Shown here: positions 25,871 through 34,975 of the stretch, one piece after another
Layout: the number at the start of each line of letters is the position of its first letter
Numbering within the stretch: position 1 is the first letter of the stretch
Assembly (NCBI GenBank): GCA_009910795.1
Contig: VMEE01000093.1
Coordinates: 124,001 to 188,000, forward strand
Source: Dehalobacter sp. CP
GTDB taxonomy: Bacteria > Bacillota_B > Desulfitobacteriia > Desulfitobacteriales > Syntrophobotulaceae
Length of the DNA: 64,000 nt
Direction of reading: 5' to 3'
The notes under the pieces: generated by a model
The model's database searches: none
What the model saw: only the letters and a program-made list of their open reading frames with translations
Told to the model about the DNA's origin: nothing
Translations under genes and position numbers: made by a program

Positions 25871-26299
25871 TTGGTGAGATGGATGAAGGAAAACAAAGGA
25901 ACAAAGGAAGCTGAAATAATCGTAGCTGTTCCTAATGTCTGGCTGCGGCTACCGATTGTCGATTTGCTTTTCTTGATGAGGAAAGGGTATATTCACGTCA
26001 AAAGCATGACGGAATTATATGAAAGGGTGAAAAAAAAATCCGGCGGTATCTTAATTATTGACATTTTCGCCTATAAGGAAAGCTGTCCAGATACCATAGC
26101 CCGCCTCAAAACGGAAAACCCCACGCTTGCAATTGTTCTTCTCCTTTCCAGGGACGAGTCAGTCTATGCTCATTATTCAGAAAGCATCGACGCTTGTTTC
26201 ATTGTTGAAAAGGAAAAAGCGGACAAAATGCTTTTGCCTGCCCTTCACCAAGCCTTGCAAAAACAACAAATGCTTTTAAACGAAAAGGAGGTAAATTTG
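25871..26299 (+). CDS. Receiver-like domain encoded in frame with the Tat reductase
   Basis: About 143 codons run from TTG 25871 (or GTG 25874) behind AAAGGAG, with no stop before the next gene's ATG. The sequence looks like a degenerate response-regulator receiver: beta strands EIIVAV, GILIIDIF and AIVLLLS, then CFIVEKEK in the position of the conserved Lys. The acidic pair on strand 1 is missing and the Asp in LIIDIF may stand for the phospho-Asp. Either it is translated as a 973-aa fusion or the second start at 26300 makes a separate protein. No stop codon separates them, which is odd. Confidence 0.6.
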
Positions 26300-28786
26300 A
26301 TGGGAAAAGAAGATGGAAACATTCTCAGGAGAAATTTTGGCAGAAGAACCTTCCTTAAAGGCACGGCGGCTGCGGCAGCGATGGCTGGCGCGGTTGCGGC
26401 GTCTCCGGGAAGTACGGTACTGCAGGCTTTGGCTGCAGGTGATGACGCGCAAACTACTAGCCTAGAGGAGCAAATTTTCGCGGGTGCCTGCCCAGCCTGT
26501 TGTCTTGGCGGCTGTAGCCTCAATGTACATGTCAGGAATGGGAAAATCGTTAAAACATCTAAGCGGGATTTTCCAGATAAGAAATGGAATCGTATTTGTG
26601 GGAAAGGTCTTTCACACGCACAACGAACCTATGAAGAAAGGCGCCTGAAATATCCGATGCGTAGAGTCGGGGAACGTGGTGAAGGCAAATGGGAGCAGCT
26701 TTCATGGGATGAAGCCATTCGATATATTTGTGAAAAGTGGAAAGGTTATCAACAGGAGTTTGGTAATTCCAGTATTGCCTATTCCTTTGGTGGAGGAAAT
26801 TCAACAGTATGCGTAAACAATTATTATAAGAGGCTGTTTAATTGGATGGGGGGCACCTTTCTTTTTCATATGTTTGATATGGCGGCAGTGGACTCTGGGG
26901 GTAGATCATTTGGCTACGGACCTTGGTTCTTCGGGAATGCTATTCCTGATATAATAAACGCCAAATACATCTTTATGTGGGGGACCAATCCTACCTCGTC
27001 GTACAAGCAAAATTGGCATTTTGTACAGGAAGCGGTTGAAAACGGGTCAAAGTTGATCGTTATTGACCCAAATTACACAACTACCGCATCTAAGGGAACC
27101 CAGTTTGTACCGATTCGGATGGCGACCGACGCTGCGCTAGCTATGGCAATGATTAATATTGTTGTTAAGGAAGGTTTAACAGATAAGGAATTTATTGCTC
27201 AAAATACCGTTGGCCCCTTCTTAGTAAAAGAAAGCGATGGTTTATATTTGCGCCAGAGTGATCTCGGAGGAGCAGCCAATGCTGAAAATAACGCGATTGT
27301 TGTCAGAGGAGCCGACGGGAAAGTCGGTTTGCCTTCAGAAATTCTCAACCCCGTTATTAATGGTACGTTTGAGATTAATGGCGTTAAAGTAACCACCGCT
27401 TATGATTTGCTGTTGGAAAGAACAGCCGAATGGACGCCTGAAAAAGCCTCTGAGCTTTGCGACATTCCCGTGGAGACCATCTATGAACTTGCTCGTATGT
27501 TTGCTGCCGGTCCTACTACCATATATACCTCTAATGGGATTGACCATACGGGTAATGGAGCACCAGCATATATGGCAATGTATGCTTTGGCTATGATAAC
27601 AGGTCAAGTGGCGAAGCCTGGAGCAGGACTTAATGGTGATGAGTCCATGGCTTTAGGAACGATATTCGATTGTTCAAGTATTATCTACCCGCCGGGGAAA
27701 GTTCCCGGGCCAGTTGTTCCTTCACTTAAGTTACTTGATGTTTTGAATGAAGGCAAAATTGGTGATACTCCTTTAACGTTAAAAAGTTTATATCTTAGCA
27801 CTTCAAACTTTCTTCGGGCTCAGTCCGAGAGAAAAGCTGGGATTGAAGCATTCAAAAAGCTGGACTTGGTTGTTATTGCCGATCAATATATGAGCGATAC
27901 CGCCAAATATGCAGATATCGTTTTACCTGTATGCGGATACTTTGAATATGAAAGCGTACTCACTATGTTTAACCCATTTGCTAAAATGACTGAAAAGGCA
28001 ATAGACCCTCTTTATGAGAGCAAACCAGATTTGGAAATCATCAATTTACTAGGAAAAGGTATGGGTCTTGGGGATGAGTTCGTAGTTACCAGAGATGAGT
28101 TTTACACAAAACTTATGGATAACGATGCCTGTAAGGCGGTCGGCATTAGTTGGGAGAATTTGAAAAAGGAAAAGACAATGCGCTATATGCCGGATGACTA
28201 TATTCATGGAGCATATGCCAGGTCAGGTGGCGGAGCCGCATTTATGACTGGTGCAGAAGCTCACTCGGGAAATGGTTCTTTCCCGACTGCTACCGGACGT
28301 GCCCAATTCTATCAGGAAGCCTTTAAACCCTATCTCGATTATGGTCAAAAAATTGATCAGAAAAAAGAGAGTTTGCCTTATTGGGAACCGCCAATAGAAG
28401 CTTGGCAAGATAATCCGTTGTCTTCCAAATATCCTTTAATCTTCGCCACAGAACGGAGTAGATTAAAAGCAAATACCGGTTTTACCCATGTTCAGTGGTT
28501 ATTAGAAATAATGCCAGAACCTTTTGCCAAGATCAATCCTCAGGATGCGGCTGCGCGTGGGATTGTCCAAGGAGATACAATAAAGGTTATTAATGATCGG
28601 GGTCATATGGTTTTGAAAGCATTTGTGACTGCAGCTGTTCGCCCTGGAATGATAGTTCTCAACCATGGGTTTGAGCATGATCAGTTTATTGATGGAGACG
28701 AAGGTGATTTAACCTCCAGAGCGTTTAATCCTGCGGTCCCCAATAATGCCTACTATGATGTCTTGTGCGAAGTTAAAAAAATGTAA
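26300..28786 (+). CDS. Tat-exported DMSO-reductase-family molybdopterin oxidoreductase
   Basis: The 828-aa form starts at ATG 26300 behind a strong GGAGG. A twin-arginine signal (RRTFLKG, Arg15-Arg16, then an Ala-rich stretch) is followed by a [4Fe-4S] site C-x3-C-x3-C-x27-C (Cys64, 68, 72, 100) and the Mo-bisMGD domains up to the C-terminal dinucleotide-binding fold. The region FDMAAVDSGGRSFGYG aligns with the DmsA segment that carries the serine Mo ligand. Here Ala-Ala occupies the Ser-Ser positions, with Asp and Ser just after. The substrate (DMSO/TMAO, polysulfide, an oxyanion or other) cannot be assigned. The exported enzyme faces the outside with the B and C subunits downstream. Confidence 0.92.
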   Translation: MGKEDGNILRRNFGRRTFLKGTAAAAAMAGAVAASPGSTVLQALAAGDDAQTTSLEEQIFAGACPACCLGGCSLNVHVRNGKIVKTSKRDFPDKKWNRICGKGLSHAQRTYEERRLKYPMRRVGERGEGKWEQLSWDEAIRYICEKWKGYQQEFGNSSIAYSFGGGNSTVCVNNYYKRLFNWMGGTFLFHMFDMAAVDSGGRSFGYGPWFFGNAIPDIINAKYIFMWGTNPTSSYKQNWHFVQEAVENGSKLIVIDPNYTTTASKGTQFVPIRMATDAALAMAMINIVVKEGLTDKEFIAQNTVGPFLVKESDGLYLRQSDLGGAANAENNAIVVRGADGKVGLPSEILNPVINGTFEINGVKVTTAYDLLLERTAEWTPEKASELCDIPVETIYELARMFAAGPTTIYTSNGIDHTGNGAPAYMAMYALAMITGQVAKPGAGLNGDESMALGTIFDCSSIIYPPGKVPGPVVPSLKLLDVLNEGKIGDTPLTLKSLYLSTSNFLRAQSERKAGIEAFKKLDLVVIADQYMSDTAKYADIVLPVCGYFEYESVLTMFNPFAKMTEKAIDPLYESKPDLEIINLLGKGMGLGDEFVVTRDEFYTKLMDNDACKAVGISWENLKKEKTMRYMPDDYIHGAYARSGGGAAFMTGAEAHSGNGSFPTATGRAQFYQEAFKPYLDYGQKIDQKKESLPYWEPPIEAWQDNPLSSKYPLIFATERSRLKANTGFTHVQWLLEIMPEPFAKINPQDAAARGIVQGDTIKVINDRGHMVLKAFVTAAVRPGMIVLNHGFEHDQFIDGDEGDLTSRAFNPAVPNNAYYDVLCEVKKM

Positions 28787-28800
28787 AGGGGGAATAAACA

Positions 28801-29418
28801 ATGCGTTATGGAATGGCGATAGATTTAAAACGTTGTATTGGTTGTCATGCCTGTTCGGTGGCCTGTAAGTCCAATAACAACTTGCCTAATCATATTTGGT
28901 GGAACAAGGTATTGACCGTTGGCGGAGAGGGAATGGATACGGCATCGGGCACATACCCTAATGCAAAAATACAGTATGTACCGATGAACTGTCAGCACTG
29001 TGAAAATCCTGCTTGTGTCAAGGCTTGTCCTGTAGGAGCTACCTACAAACGGGATGAGGACGGAATTGTCATTCAGGATTATGATAAATGTATTGGCTGC
29101 AGGATGTGCATGGTGGCCTGCCCTTACAGTGCCCGCAGCTTTAATTGGAGCAAGCCGGAGTATTATTTAGAGCATACGCTGGGTGATATCGATGCCCCGG
29201 TGCATCAGTATAATGTGGTGGAAAAGTGTACTTTTTGCGTGAACCGGATTGCCAGAGGTGCAGAGCCGGCGTGTATGGAGCTTTGTATCGGTCGTGCCCG
29301 CTACTGGGGAGATTTGGACGATCCGAACAGTGAAGTCAGCAAAGCGATCCAAGGCCGCAACTATGTCAAGATGCTTGAAGAAAAAGGTACCGGCCCGTCC
29401 GTGTACTATTTAACTTAA
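28801..29418 (+). CDS. DmsB/PsrB-type four-cluster ferredoxin subunit
   Basis: The 205-aa electron-transfer subunit has sixteen-cysteine ferredoxin motifs: CIGCHACSVAC, CQHCENPACVKAC, CIGCRMCMVAC and CTFCVNRI..CMELC. It passes electrons between the membrane anchor and the Mo subunit. It has no signal of its own, so it is probably exported by hitch-hiking on the Tat signal of the catalytic subunit. It lies 14 nt downstream of that gene with an AGGGGG RBS. Confidence 0.95.
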   Translation: MRYGMAIDLKRCIGCHACSVACKSNNNLPNHIWWNKVLTVGGEGMDTASGTYPNAKIQYVPMNCQHCENPACVKACPVGATYKRDEDGIVIQDYDKCIGCRMCMVACPYSARSFNWSKPEYYLEHTLGDIDAPVHQYNVVEKCTFCVNRIARGAEPACMELCIGRARYWGDLDDPNSEVSKAIQGRNYVKMLEEKGTGPSVYYLT

Positions 29419-29434
29419 GAAAGGGGCTAATAAA

Positions 29435-30619
29435 ATGAATGCAAAAGTGGCGAAGCAAGGTGGTTCAAAACTTTGGTTGATTATTTTCGCCCTTCTGTCA
29501 GTGATTGGCCTGGCTTGCTGGGTTTTGCAGCTGACCAAGGGTTTGCAGCTGACCAATTTGGATAACAATAATTGCTGGGGACTTTATATTATCGGGTTCA
29601 TGCTTTTCACAGGTATAGCAGCAGGTTCTCTGATCTTTTCCTCCTCCGCCTACCTTTTCAAAGGGATGGCGGAATATAAGCCTTTTACAAGGATAGCGGC
29701 CTTCGTCGGGGCTATCGGCAGTGTAGTTGCCGCCGGACTCTTCATCATTGTGGATATCGGCAATCCGGAAAGAGTCTGGAATATTATTCTTAGCGCTAAT
29801 ATTGAATCCCCGATGTTTTGGGATACTGTGATTTTAGCAGCCTATGTTGTCATCGGCATTGTATTTACACGTCAGTTAATTATGGCGGAACAGGGCGAAA
29901 AAGAGGAGAAGGCCTTGTACGGCATTTCTCTGGTAGCCTTTATTGCGGGTTTATTCGTGACGGTTACCTCCTTCGCCTTCTCGATGCAGGTAGCCAGACC
30001 CTTGTGGAATAACCCGGTAGAACCGCTGTCATTTTTGGCGGCAGCCCTAGTGGCAGCGTTGGCATTGCTGATTATCCTCTTTGCGATACTTAATAAGAGC
30101 GGTTATATAGAGATAAGCAACGAAAAACTATCTAAACTGGGCAAGCTGGCCGGAGCATTTCTCGCGGTCGAATTGATGGTAGTCTTCGGTGAAGCAGCGA
30201 TCGGTTTGTATGCCGGTGCTGGAGATGAATATAAGATCCTTAACTGGTTGGTACTCGGTAAAGGGGCACCACTCTTCTGGATAGAACTAATTGCTATTGC
30301 AACAGGTGTGGTTCTCCTGCTCAACAAGGGAACGCTCGTCGCAGGAGCGGGGGTCGGGATTCTTGCGATCTTCATGATTAAATACACACTTTTACAGGCC
30401 CAATTACTTAATCCACTGCTTTCTTATCCCGGTCCTGAAGGTTACGTTAGCGGTCAGGGAATCTACCTACCTTCAATAATTGAAATCGGACTAGCAGTAG
30501 GTATTATTGCCTTGGGTTGTCTACTGGTCATGATCGGTCTCAATAAGCTTGATCTCGGTGCGAACACTAATCAAAGCCTGGATAAACATAGGCTTGGCGC
30601 GAGATCTGAGCAGGCTTAG
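29435..30619 (+). CDS. NrfD/PsrC-type membrane anchor subunit
   Basis: The 394-aa polytopic protein (about nine to ten hydrophobic helices) belongs to the NrfD/PsrC/DmsC menaquinol-oxidising anchors. The N-terminal helix pair with CWGLYIIGFMLFTGIAAGSLI is typical. It would take electrons from menaquinol and deliver them to the ferredoxin subunit. It sits 16 nt after that gene. Confidence 0.92.
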   Translation: MNAKVAKQGGSKLWLIIFALLSVIGLACWVLQLTKGLQLTNLDNNNCWGLYIIGFMLFTGIAAGSLIFSSSAYLFKGMAEYKPFTRIAAFVGAIGSVVAAGLFIIVDIGNPERVWNIILSANIESPMFWDTVILAAYVVIGIVFTRQLIMAEQGEKEEKALYGISLVAFIAGLFVTVTSFAFSMQVARPLWNNPVEPLSFLAAALVAALALLIILFAILNKSGYIEISNEKLSKLGKLAGAFLAVELMVVFGEAAIGLYAGAGDEYKILNWLVLGKGAPLFWIELIAIATGVVLLLNKGTLVAGAGVGILAIFMIKYTLLQAQLLNPLLSYPGPEGYVSGQGIYLPSIIEIGLAVGIIALGCLLVMIGLNKLDLGANTNQSLDKHRLGARSEQA

Positions 30620-30644
30620 TCAGAGAATATCTCTTTTTTCGGCA

Positions 30645-30676
30645 AACCGGCAGGCTGATTGGTTTCAGCCTGCCGG
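30645..30676. other. Strong hairpin between anchor and chaperone genes
   Basis: ACCGGCAGGCTGA (30645-30657) pairs perfectly with TCAGCCTGCCGGT (30664-30676) around a 6-nt loop. A T-run lies before, not after, the stem on the plus strand, so it may stabilise mRNA or attenuate downstream expression rather than terminate fully. Confidence 0.75.
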
Positions 30677-30737
30677 TAAAGCAATTAATAATTAAGCGGT
30701 AAAATCTTCAATATAGAAAATGGATAGGAGAGAAAAA

Positions 30738-31448
30738 ATGGTAAACACGCAAGAAGTAAACACGCAAGAACAAGAAATTCGAAGATCTTTGGCAGCATCC
30801 GATATGTATCAATTGTTGTCTATGTTTTTTCGCCTACCCACAGTGGAAATGGCTACTGCCTTGTTAAACGGAAGTCTAGCGGAAGATGTTATAGCTATTT
30901 ACTGCGAGCTGAATTTCTCAATAGAAGAGATTCAACACATTAAAACCAAATTTACAACGTTCCAGAATGATGAAAAGACAAAGGAAGAGCTTCTTACAGA
31001 GATACGCCAAGAGTATACACGATTGTTTACCAATCCGAAAAAACCGGCAATGGATATCTATGAAACATTGTTTTGCTTTAATCCCGAAAAGAATGAAGGA
31101 AGCCCCAGTCTTTTCATTAGCCCGGCGGCTCTTGATGCAGAGCGTTGTTATAAGAAGGCTGGACTAATGATGACTAAGGAGGTCAACGAACCTGGTGACC
31201 ATATGTCCACTGAGATGGAATTCATGATGTATCTTTATCTGGAAAAGGCCAGAGCCTTACAGGAAAACAATCAAGAAAAACTTGATAGGAGAGAGGCGGA
31301 AATCCAAGAATTTTCAGAAGTACATTTGAAGAAATGGGCAAAACAGTTCTTTAATCATTGCATTACCTTAAGTAACAGCGAGGTTTACCGTACTCTCGGA
31401 GAAATAGGAAGCGCTTTTATGCGAGAAATGCTGGTTAAAAACTATTAA
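30738..31448 (+). CDS. TorD/DmsD-family molybdoenzyme chaperone
   Basis: The 236-aa all-helical protein has the TorD motif region YKKAGLMMTKEVNEPGDHMSTEMEFM. These chaperones bind the Tat signal of the Mo enzyme and hold it until cofactor is inserted. The ATG at 30738 is favoured by TAGGAGAG upstream. A direct repeat VNTQEVNTQEQE is at the N-terminus. It fits the Tat-dependent reductase upstream. Confidence 0.9.
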   Translation: MVNTQEVNTQEQEIRRSLAASDMYQLLSMFFRLPTVEMATALLNGSLAEDVIAIYCELNFSIEEIQHIKTKFTTFQNDEKTKEELLTEIRQEYTRLFTNPKKPAMDIYETLFCFNPEKNEGSPSLFISPAALDAERCYKKAGLMMTKEVNEPGDHMSTEMEFMMYLYLEKARALQENNQEKLDRREAEIQEFSEVHLKKWAKQFFNHCITLSNSEVYRTLGEIGSAFMREMLVKNY

Positions 31449-31478
31449 AAATTTCTCCTAAGAAATAGGGGTGTTTGC

Positions 31479-32621
31479 ATGAGATTCGAAAAAGGTTTTT
31501 CGATTAAGATAGCCGAGAATAGATGTTTAAACCAGACTCATCATGCAGTAGAATGCAATCATTGCATAGAGAATTGTCCCTCAAAGGCTATTTTATTACA
31601 TGAACATAGCGTTTATCTGAATAAAGACTTATGTTGTGGTTGTGGGTTATGTTTTAATGATTGTCCAACCCAGGTCTTTAGCTCCAGTCTATGGGATGAG
31701 ACCTCAATAGTGGAAGAAGTAGAGGAACAGAAATGGAAAGCTACAGAGTTTTTTTGTGGTAAACATTCGTCTCCTTTTAATAAAGACAAGACGTGGAAAA
31801 TGGGAGCAGTACAATTACCGGCTTGTCTAAGTATGATTTCTAAGGGAGCTTGGTATGAATTCGGCTTAAAAACAGCAATTGAACTCCATTTGGACCAGTG
31901 TGAGGGGTGTTCTATGTCTTGCACTTTATCCCGGTTGGACTTCAATGTAGGGACAGCGGCTGAATGGTTGGAGGCTTCAGGGTGTACACCGGAAATCAGC
32001 TATATACACCAGAGTAGTAAGGGTAAAACCAAAAAAAATCTTAAAGCGATCGAAACCGGACTCAAAGTTACTTCACGACGGGATTTGTTTTTGTCTGTGA
32101 TAGGCAAAGGCAGGCAGATAAGCGAAAACATACGTAACAATACAAAATCTTTCTCTAAGGAACGTGATCAAGAACGACGAAATAGTTATTTGCCTGATTG
32201 GCAGAAACGTCTGGCTGAAGTGTATCCTAATAACAGGATTAAAGGCGCTTCTCCAGCTTATTGGCCAACAATTCAAATAAATGACAAATGCGTAAATTGT
32301 GGAATGTGTACTAATTTTTGTCCCTCAAAGACCTTGAAAAATACTGTAGAAGGCGGTATCTGTACGCGCTATTTTACCAGTGGGTTGTGTTTGGACTGCC
32401 GGATTTGCCAATTGTTTTGTCCGAGAGAGGCTATAAGCAGAGACAGGGAAAAAGTTGAGAAACCCTTTGAAGCAACTACACTCTTCAGTGCGGCTGCTAT
32501 AAAATGCCGGCGATGCACGAGTATTACCTTTGATAATACCAGGCATTTATGTTATTGGTGCCGGGAAGAAACCGCTATTGATGATGAGATTAAAGAAAAA
32601 TACAGAAAACTATTACTTTAG
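31479..32621 (+). CDS. Multi-cluster ferredoxin-like protein of the reductase operon
   Basis: The 380-aa cysteine-rich protein has ferredoxin motifs CNHCIENCP and CCGCGLCFNDCP near the N-terminus, a central CEGCSMSC, then CVNCGMCTNFCP and CLDCRICQLFCP, and a final CRRCTS..CYWC. No signal peptide or membrane helix is seen, so it should be cytoplasmic. It resembles ferredoxin proteins that accompany NosR/NapH-like membrane proteins, and may feed electrons to or from the FMN protein encoded 14 nt downstream. Confidence 0.8.
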   Translation: MRFEKGFSIKIAENRCLNQTHHAVECNHCIENCPSKAILLHEHSVYLNKDLCCGCGLCFNDCPTQVFSSSLWDETSIVEEVEEQKWKATEFFCGKHSSPFNKDKTWKMGAVQLPACLSMISKGAWYEFGLKTAIELHLDQCEGCSMSCTLSRLDFNVGTAAEWLEASGCTPEISYIHQSSKGKTKKNLKAIETGLKVTSRRDLFLSVIGKGRQISENIRNNTKSFSKERDQERRNSYLPDWQKRLAEVYPNNRIKGASPAYWPTIQINDKCVNCGMCTNFCPSKTLKNTVEGGICTRYFTSGLCLDCRICQLFCPREAISRDREKVEKPFEATTLFSAAAIKCRRCTSITFDNTRHLCYWCREETAIDDEIKEKYRKLLL

Positions 32622-32635
32622 ATGGTGGGAGTTAA

Positions 32636-33934
32636 GTGAATAAGGAGAAGCAAAGAGACAAAAAGCTCATAGGTATTACGGTATTGCTACTCATTTTTGC
32701 TGTCATTTATCAACATTTTGCTAACGAAAAAGATACCTTGTCGGTTCTAAGACAGGGAGAACCGGCGGCAGCACGTTTTGAAAATGCAGGTGGAAACTAT
32801 CCCAGCTATAAATTATGGGATGCCCAAGAAAACTTTTTGGGATACGGTGTAATTGCCGGTGCTTCTGGTTATGGCGGCAAACTCTCAGTACTCAGTGTCT
32901 TGAATCCGGCAGGACAAATCACCAAGGTTTCTCTAACCGAAAATAGTGAAACGCCTTTGTACTTGAATAAAGTCCTAGCCACTGGATTTTTGCAAAAGAT
33001 TCTTGGAAGAAATCCTGAGCAAGGATTTGGGGATATCAATGCGGTGTCCGGAGCAACCATAACTTCGGAAGCGATTATTGCTGCGGTGCAAAAGGGTTCG
33101 GTCCAAATAGCGAATGAGCAACTGGGTATGAAAATTCCCAACGATGATGGCGTTAATCCAACCTGGAAGGATATGGCGGCCCTAGCCTTAGTTTTGACGG
33201 CAATCATTTGCTCTGCCAGAAAGATTAAAAAGTTACGCCCATGGCTGTTATTTTTATCCGTAATTTTCATTGGATTTATTTTAAATAATTCTTTAACTTT
33301 CAGTAACTTTGTCAGTCTTTTCTCGGGTAACCTGCCGTCATTTGTAGAACGCCCGATTTGGTACCTGATGGTACCCGGTATCCTGATTATTACGCTGTTC
33401 CGGGGGGAGAATTTTTATTGCAGTTGGCTTTGTCCTTTTGGTGCGGTTCAGGAGGGAATATATCGCAGTCTAAACCTGTTTAAGTTTTCCCCTTCTCAAA
33501 ACATCCAATCAAAAGTCGGTAAATATCGCTGGTGGATGTTGTGGGTAGCGGCCATGACCGCGTTAATTTTTAATAATGCCGGGATTGCCAGCTACGAACC
33601 GTTCTCTGTTTGCTTTGACGGCAGTGGGAATATTGCTCAATGGATCATCATGTCGATCATCCTGTTGATGTCAATTGCTTTGTTTCGTTTCTGGTGCCAT
33701 AGTTTTTGTCCAGTAGGTTTGATGCTGGATTTTATGGCGCGCCTTCAACGGAAATTAAAGAGAAAGAAAATAGAGATTAGGGAAAATGCAAATTGTAATC
33801 ATTGTGACAATGCTTCTTGTCCCCAAAAGATTTCCGGGATGAGTCGACAGGATAAGTTATACCTTGTTCTTGTTTCCATAGTAAATATAATCATTCTTAT
33901 TGCTTTATTACTTAATATTAGCAGTATGTCCTAG
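32636..33934 (+). CDS. FMN-binding NosR/NapH-like membrane ferredoxin
   Basis: The 432-aa protein has one N-terminal helix, an extracytoplasmic FMN-binding domain with the covalent-flavin motif SGATITS (as in RnfG/NosR) and then about five membrane helices. Polyferredoxin motifs CSWLCPFGAVQEG and WCHSFCPVG follow, and a final NCNHCDNASC. Related proteins (NosR, NapH, PceC) carry electrons across the membrane to support exported metalloenzymes. The start is GTG 32636. It ends the operon. Confidence 0.88.
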   Translation: MNKEKQRDKKLIGITVLLLIFAVIYQHFANEKDTLSVLRQGEPAAARFENAGGNYPSYKLWDAQENFLGYGVIAGASGYGGKLSVLSVLNPAGQITKVSLTENSETPLYLNKVLATGFLQKILGRNPEQGFGDINAVSGATITSEAIIAAVQKGSVQIANEQLGMKIPNDDGVNPTWKDMAALALVLTAIICSARKIKKLRPWLLFLSVIFIGFILNNSLTFSNFVSLFSGNLPSFVERPIWYLMVPGILIITLFRGENFYCSWLCPFGAVQEGIYRSLNLFKFSPSQNIQSKVGKYRWWMLWVAAMTALIFNNAGIASYEPFSVCFDGSGNIAQWIIMSIILLMSIALFRFWCHSFCPVGLMLDFMARLQRKLKRKKIEIRENANCNHCDNASCPQKISGMSRQDKLYLVLVSIVNIIILIALLLNISSMS

Positions 33935-33982
33935 TTTAGATTCACAAAAAAAGAATGGGTATCGGAATGTCCGAGCTCATGC

Positions 33983-34091
33983 TTATATTCATAACTGGGA
34001 TAAAAACAGGCGTATTGCCATCTTCATCTGACATCAAATATTTTCCTTCTGTTATGAAAAAACTGGTGGACAATGACTTGTTCATCAGTTT
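33983..34091 (-). pseudogene. Deletion remnant of the DNRLRE gene locus
   Basis: 33983-34033 matches 36834-36884 (the 3' end of the DNRLRE-type gene, about 92% identical). 34036-34091 matches 37924-37979 (upstream of the same gene). Both matches are in the same orientation, so this is a copy of that locus with ~1 kb missing between the ends. Confidence 0.75.
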
Positions 34092-34166
34092 CTTTTAAAG
34101 ATTAGTTTCAATCTAGTATTCATTTATTATTCACATTGGATAGCGTAAATGGTTTTGTCAAAATTA

Positions 34167-34691
34167 TTAGATCAAACGTACATTCATATTCACGGTTGGA
34201 TGATCTTCAATGGAATCTTGGATGAGATTATTACTATAGGATTTTTGGGATTTTTGGTGTTTTAGATAATGAGCATAGTGTTGCAGCCATAAGGCATGAA
34301 ATTCCTTATCAATCTTAAAGTCTAGGAGCTTATCTAATAAATCTGAATTTAGATTTTCTTCTACTAAGTCGGCGTATATTTCCAATATCTGATTTTCTAA
34401 AGCAAACCCAATCTTACAGATATTTTCCTGCCCGGCTAATTCAATCGCCTCCCCGATAATGCTCCCGGCAATGTCGGCAATACTTGCTGTGATTAGCGGG
34501 ATGTCTACGTTATGTTCACGAAAAAGCTCAGTAAAAAATTTGGCATGCTTTTTATCAGCTTCAACGATTTTGAATAGAGCTTTGTTAAATACCGGGTCGT
34601 CGTTTTCAGACAATTGGGACTGATAATAATGGATCTGAAGGTTCTCCAACTCGTAGATCCTTTTTAATTTTGCTGTTCGTTTTTCATCCAT
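34167..34691 (-). CDS. Ferritin-like diiron-type protein
   Basis: The 174-aa helical protein has the spaced carboxylate/histidine pattern of a four-helix ferritin-like fold: ELENLQIHYY, EADKKHAKF, ALENQILEIY and DKEFHALWLQHY (E..ExxH..E..ExxH). It may bind a di-metal centre and handle iron or peroxide, but the substrate is unknown. It is convergent with the reductase operon. A frameshifted piece of its sequence occurs at 23763-23845. Confidence 0.75.
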   Translation of the reverse strand: MDEKRTAKLKRIYELENLQIHYYQSQLSENDDPVFNKALFKIVEADKKHAKFFTELFREHNVDIPLITASIADIAGSIIGEAIELAGQENICKIGFALENQILEIYADLVEENLNSDLLDKLLDFKIDKEFHALWLQHYAHYLKHQKSQKSYSNNLIQDSIEDHPTVNMNVRLI

Positions 34692-34704
34692 TTTAAATCT
34701 CCTA

Positions 34705-34744
34705 TAGAAGAGTAAGTATTCATTTAGAAGAGTAAGTATTCATT
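34705..34744. repeat. Exact 20-bp tandem duplication
   Basis: TAGAAGAGTAAGTATTCATT occurs twice back to back (34705-34724, 34725-34744) just upstream of the minus-strand ferritin-like gene, next to its RBS. Confidence 0.9.
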
Positions 34745-34975
34745 AGTTTTCTCTGGTTTTATAAAAATTATTTGCCAATTATCTTTCAAATTGCATGCCG
34801 AGAATAATGGCACTATCTCATAAATCAGATCAAATTGATTTCACTAAGCAAGAAATGTTGGATACTGCGATAAAATTTATTGCTTAGTTGGCAGAATAAC
34901 AAAAAATTGGTATTGATACCCGCGGTAATAAGTGGTATGTTTTTTATGGCACAAAATCAAAATGGGGTGAATGTA

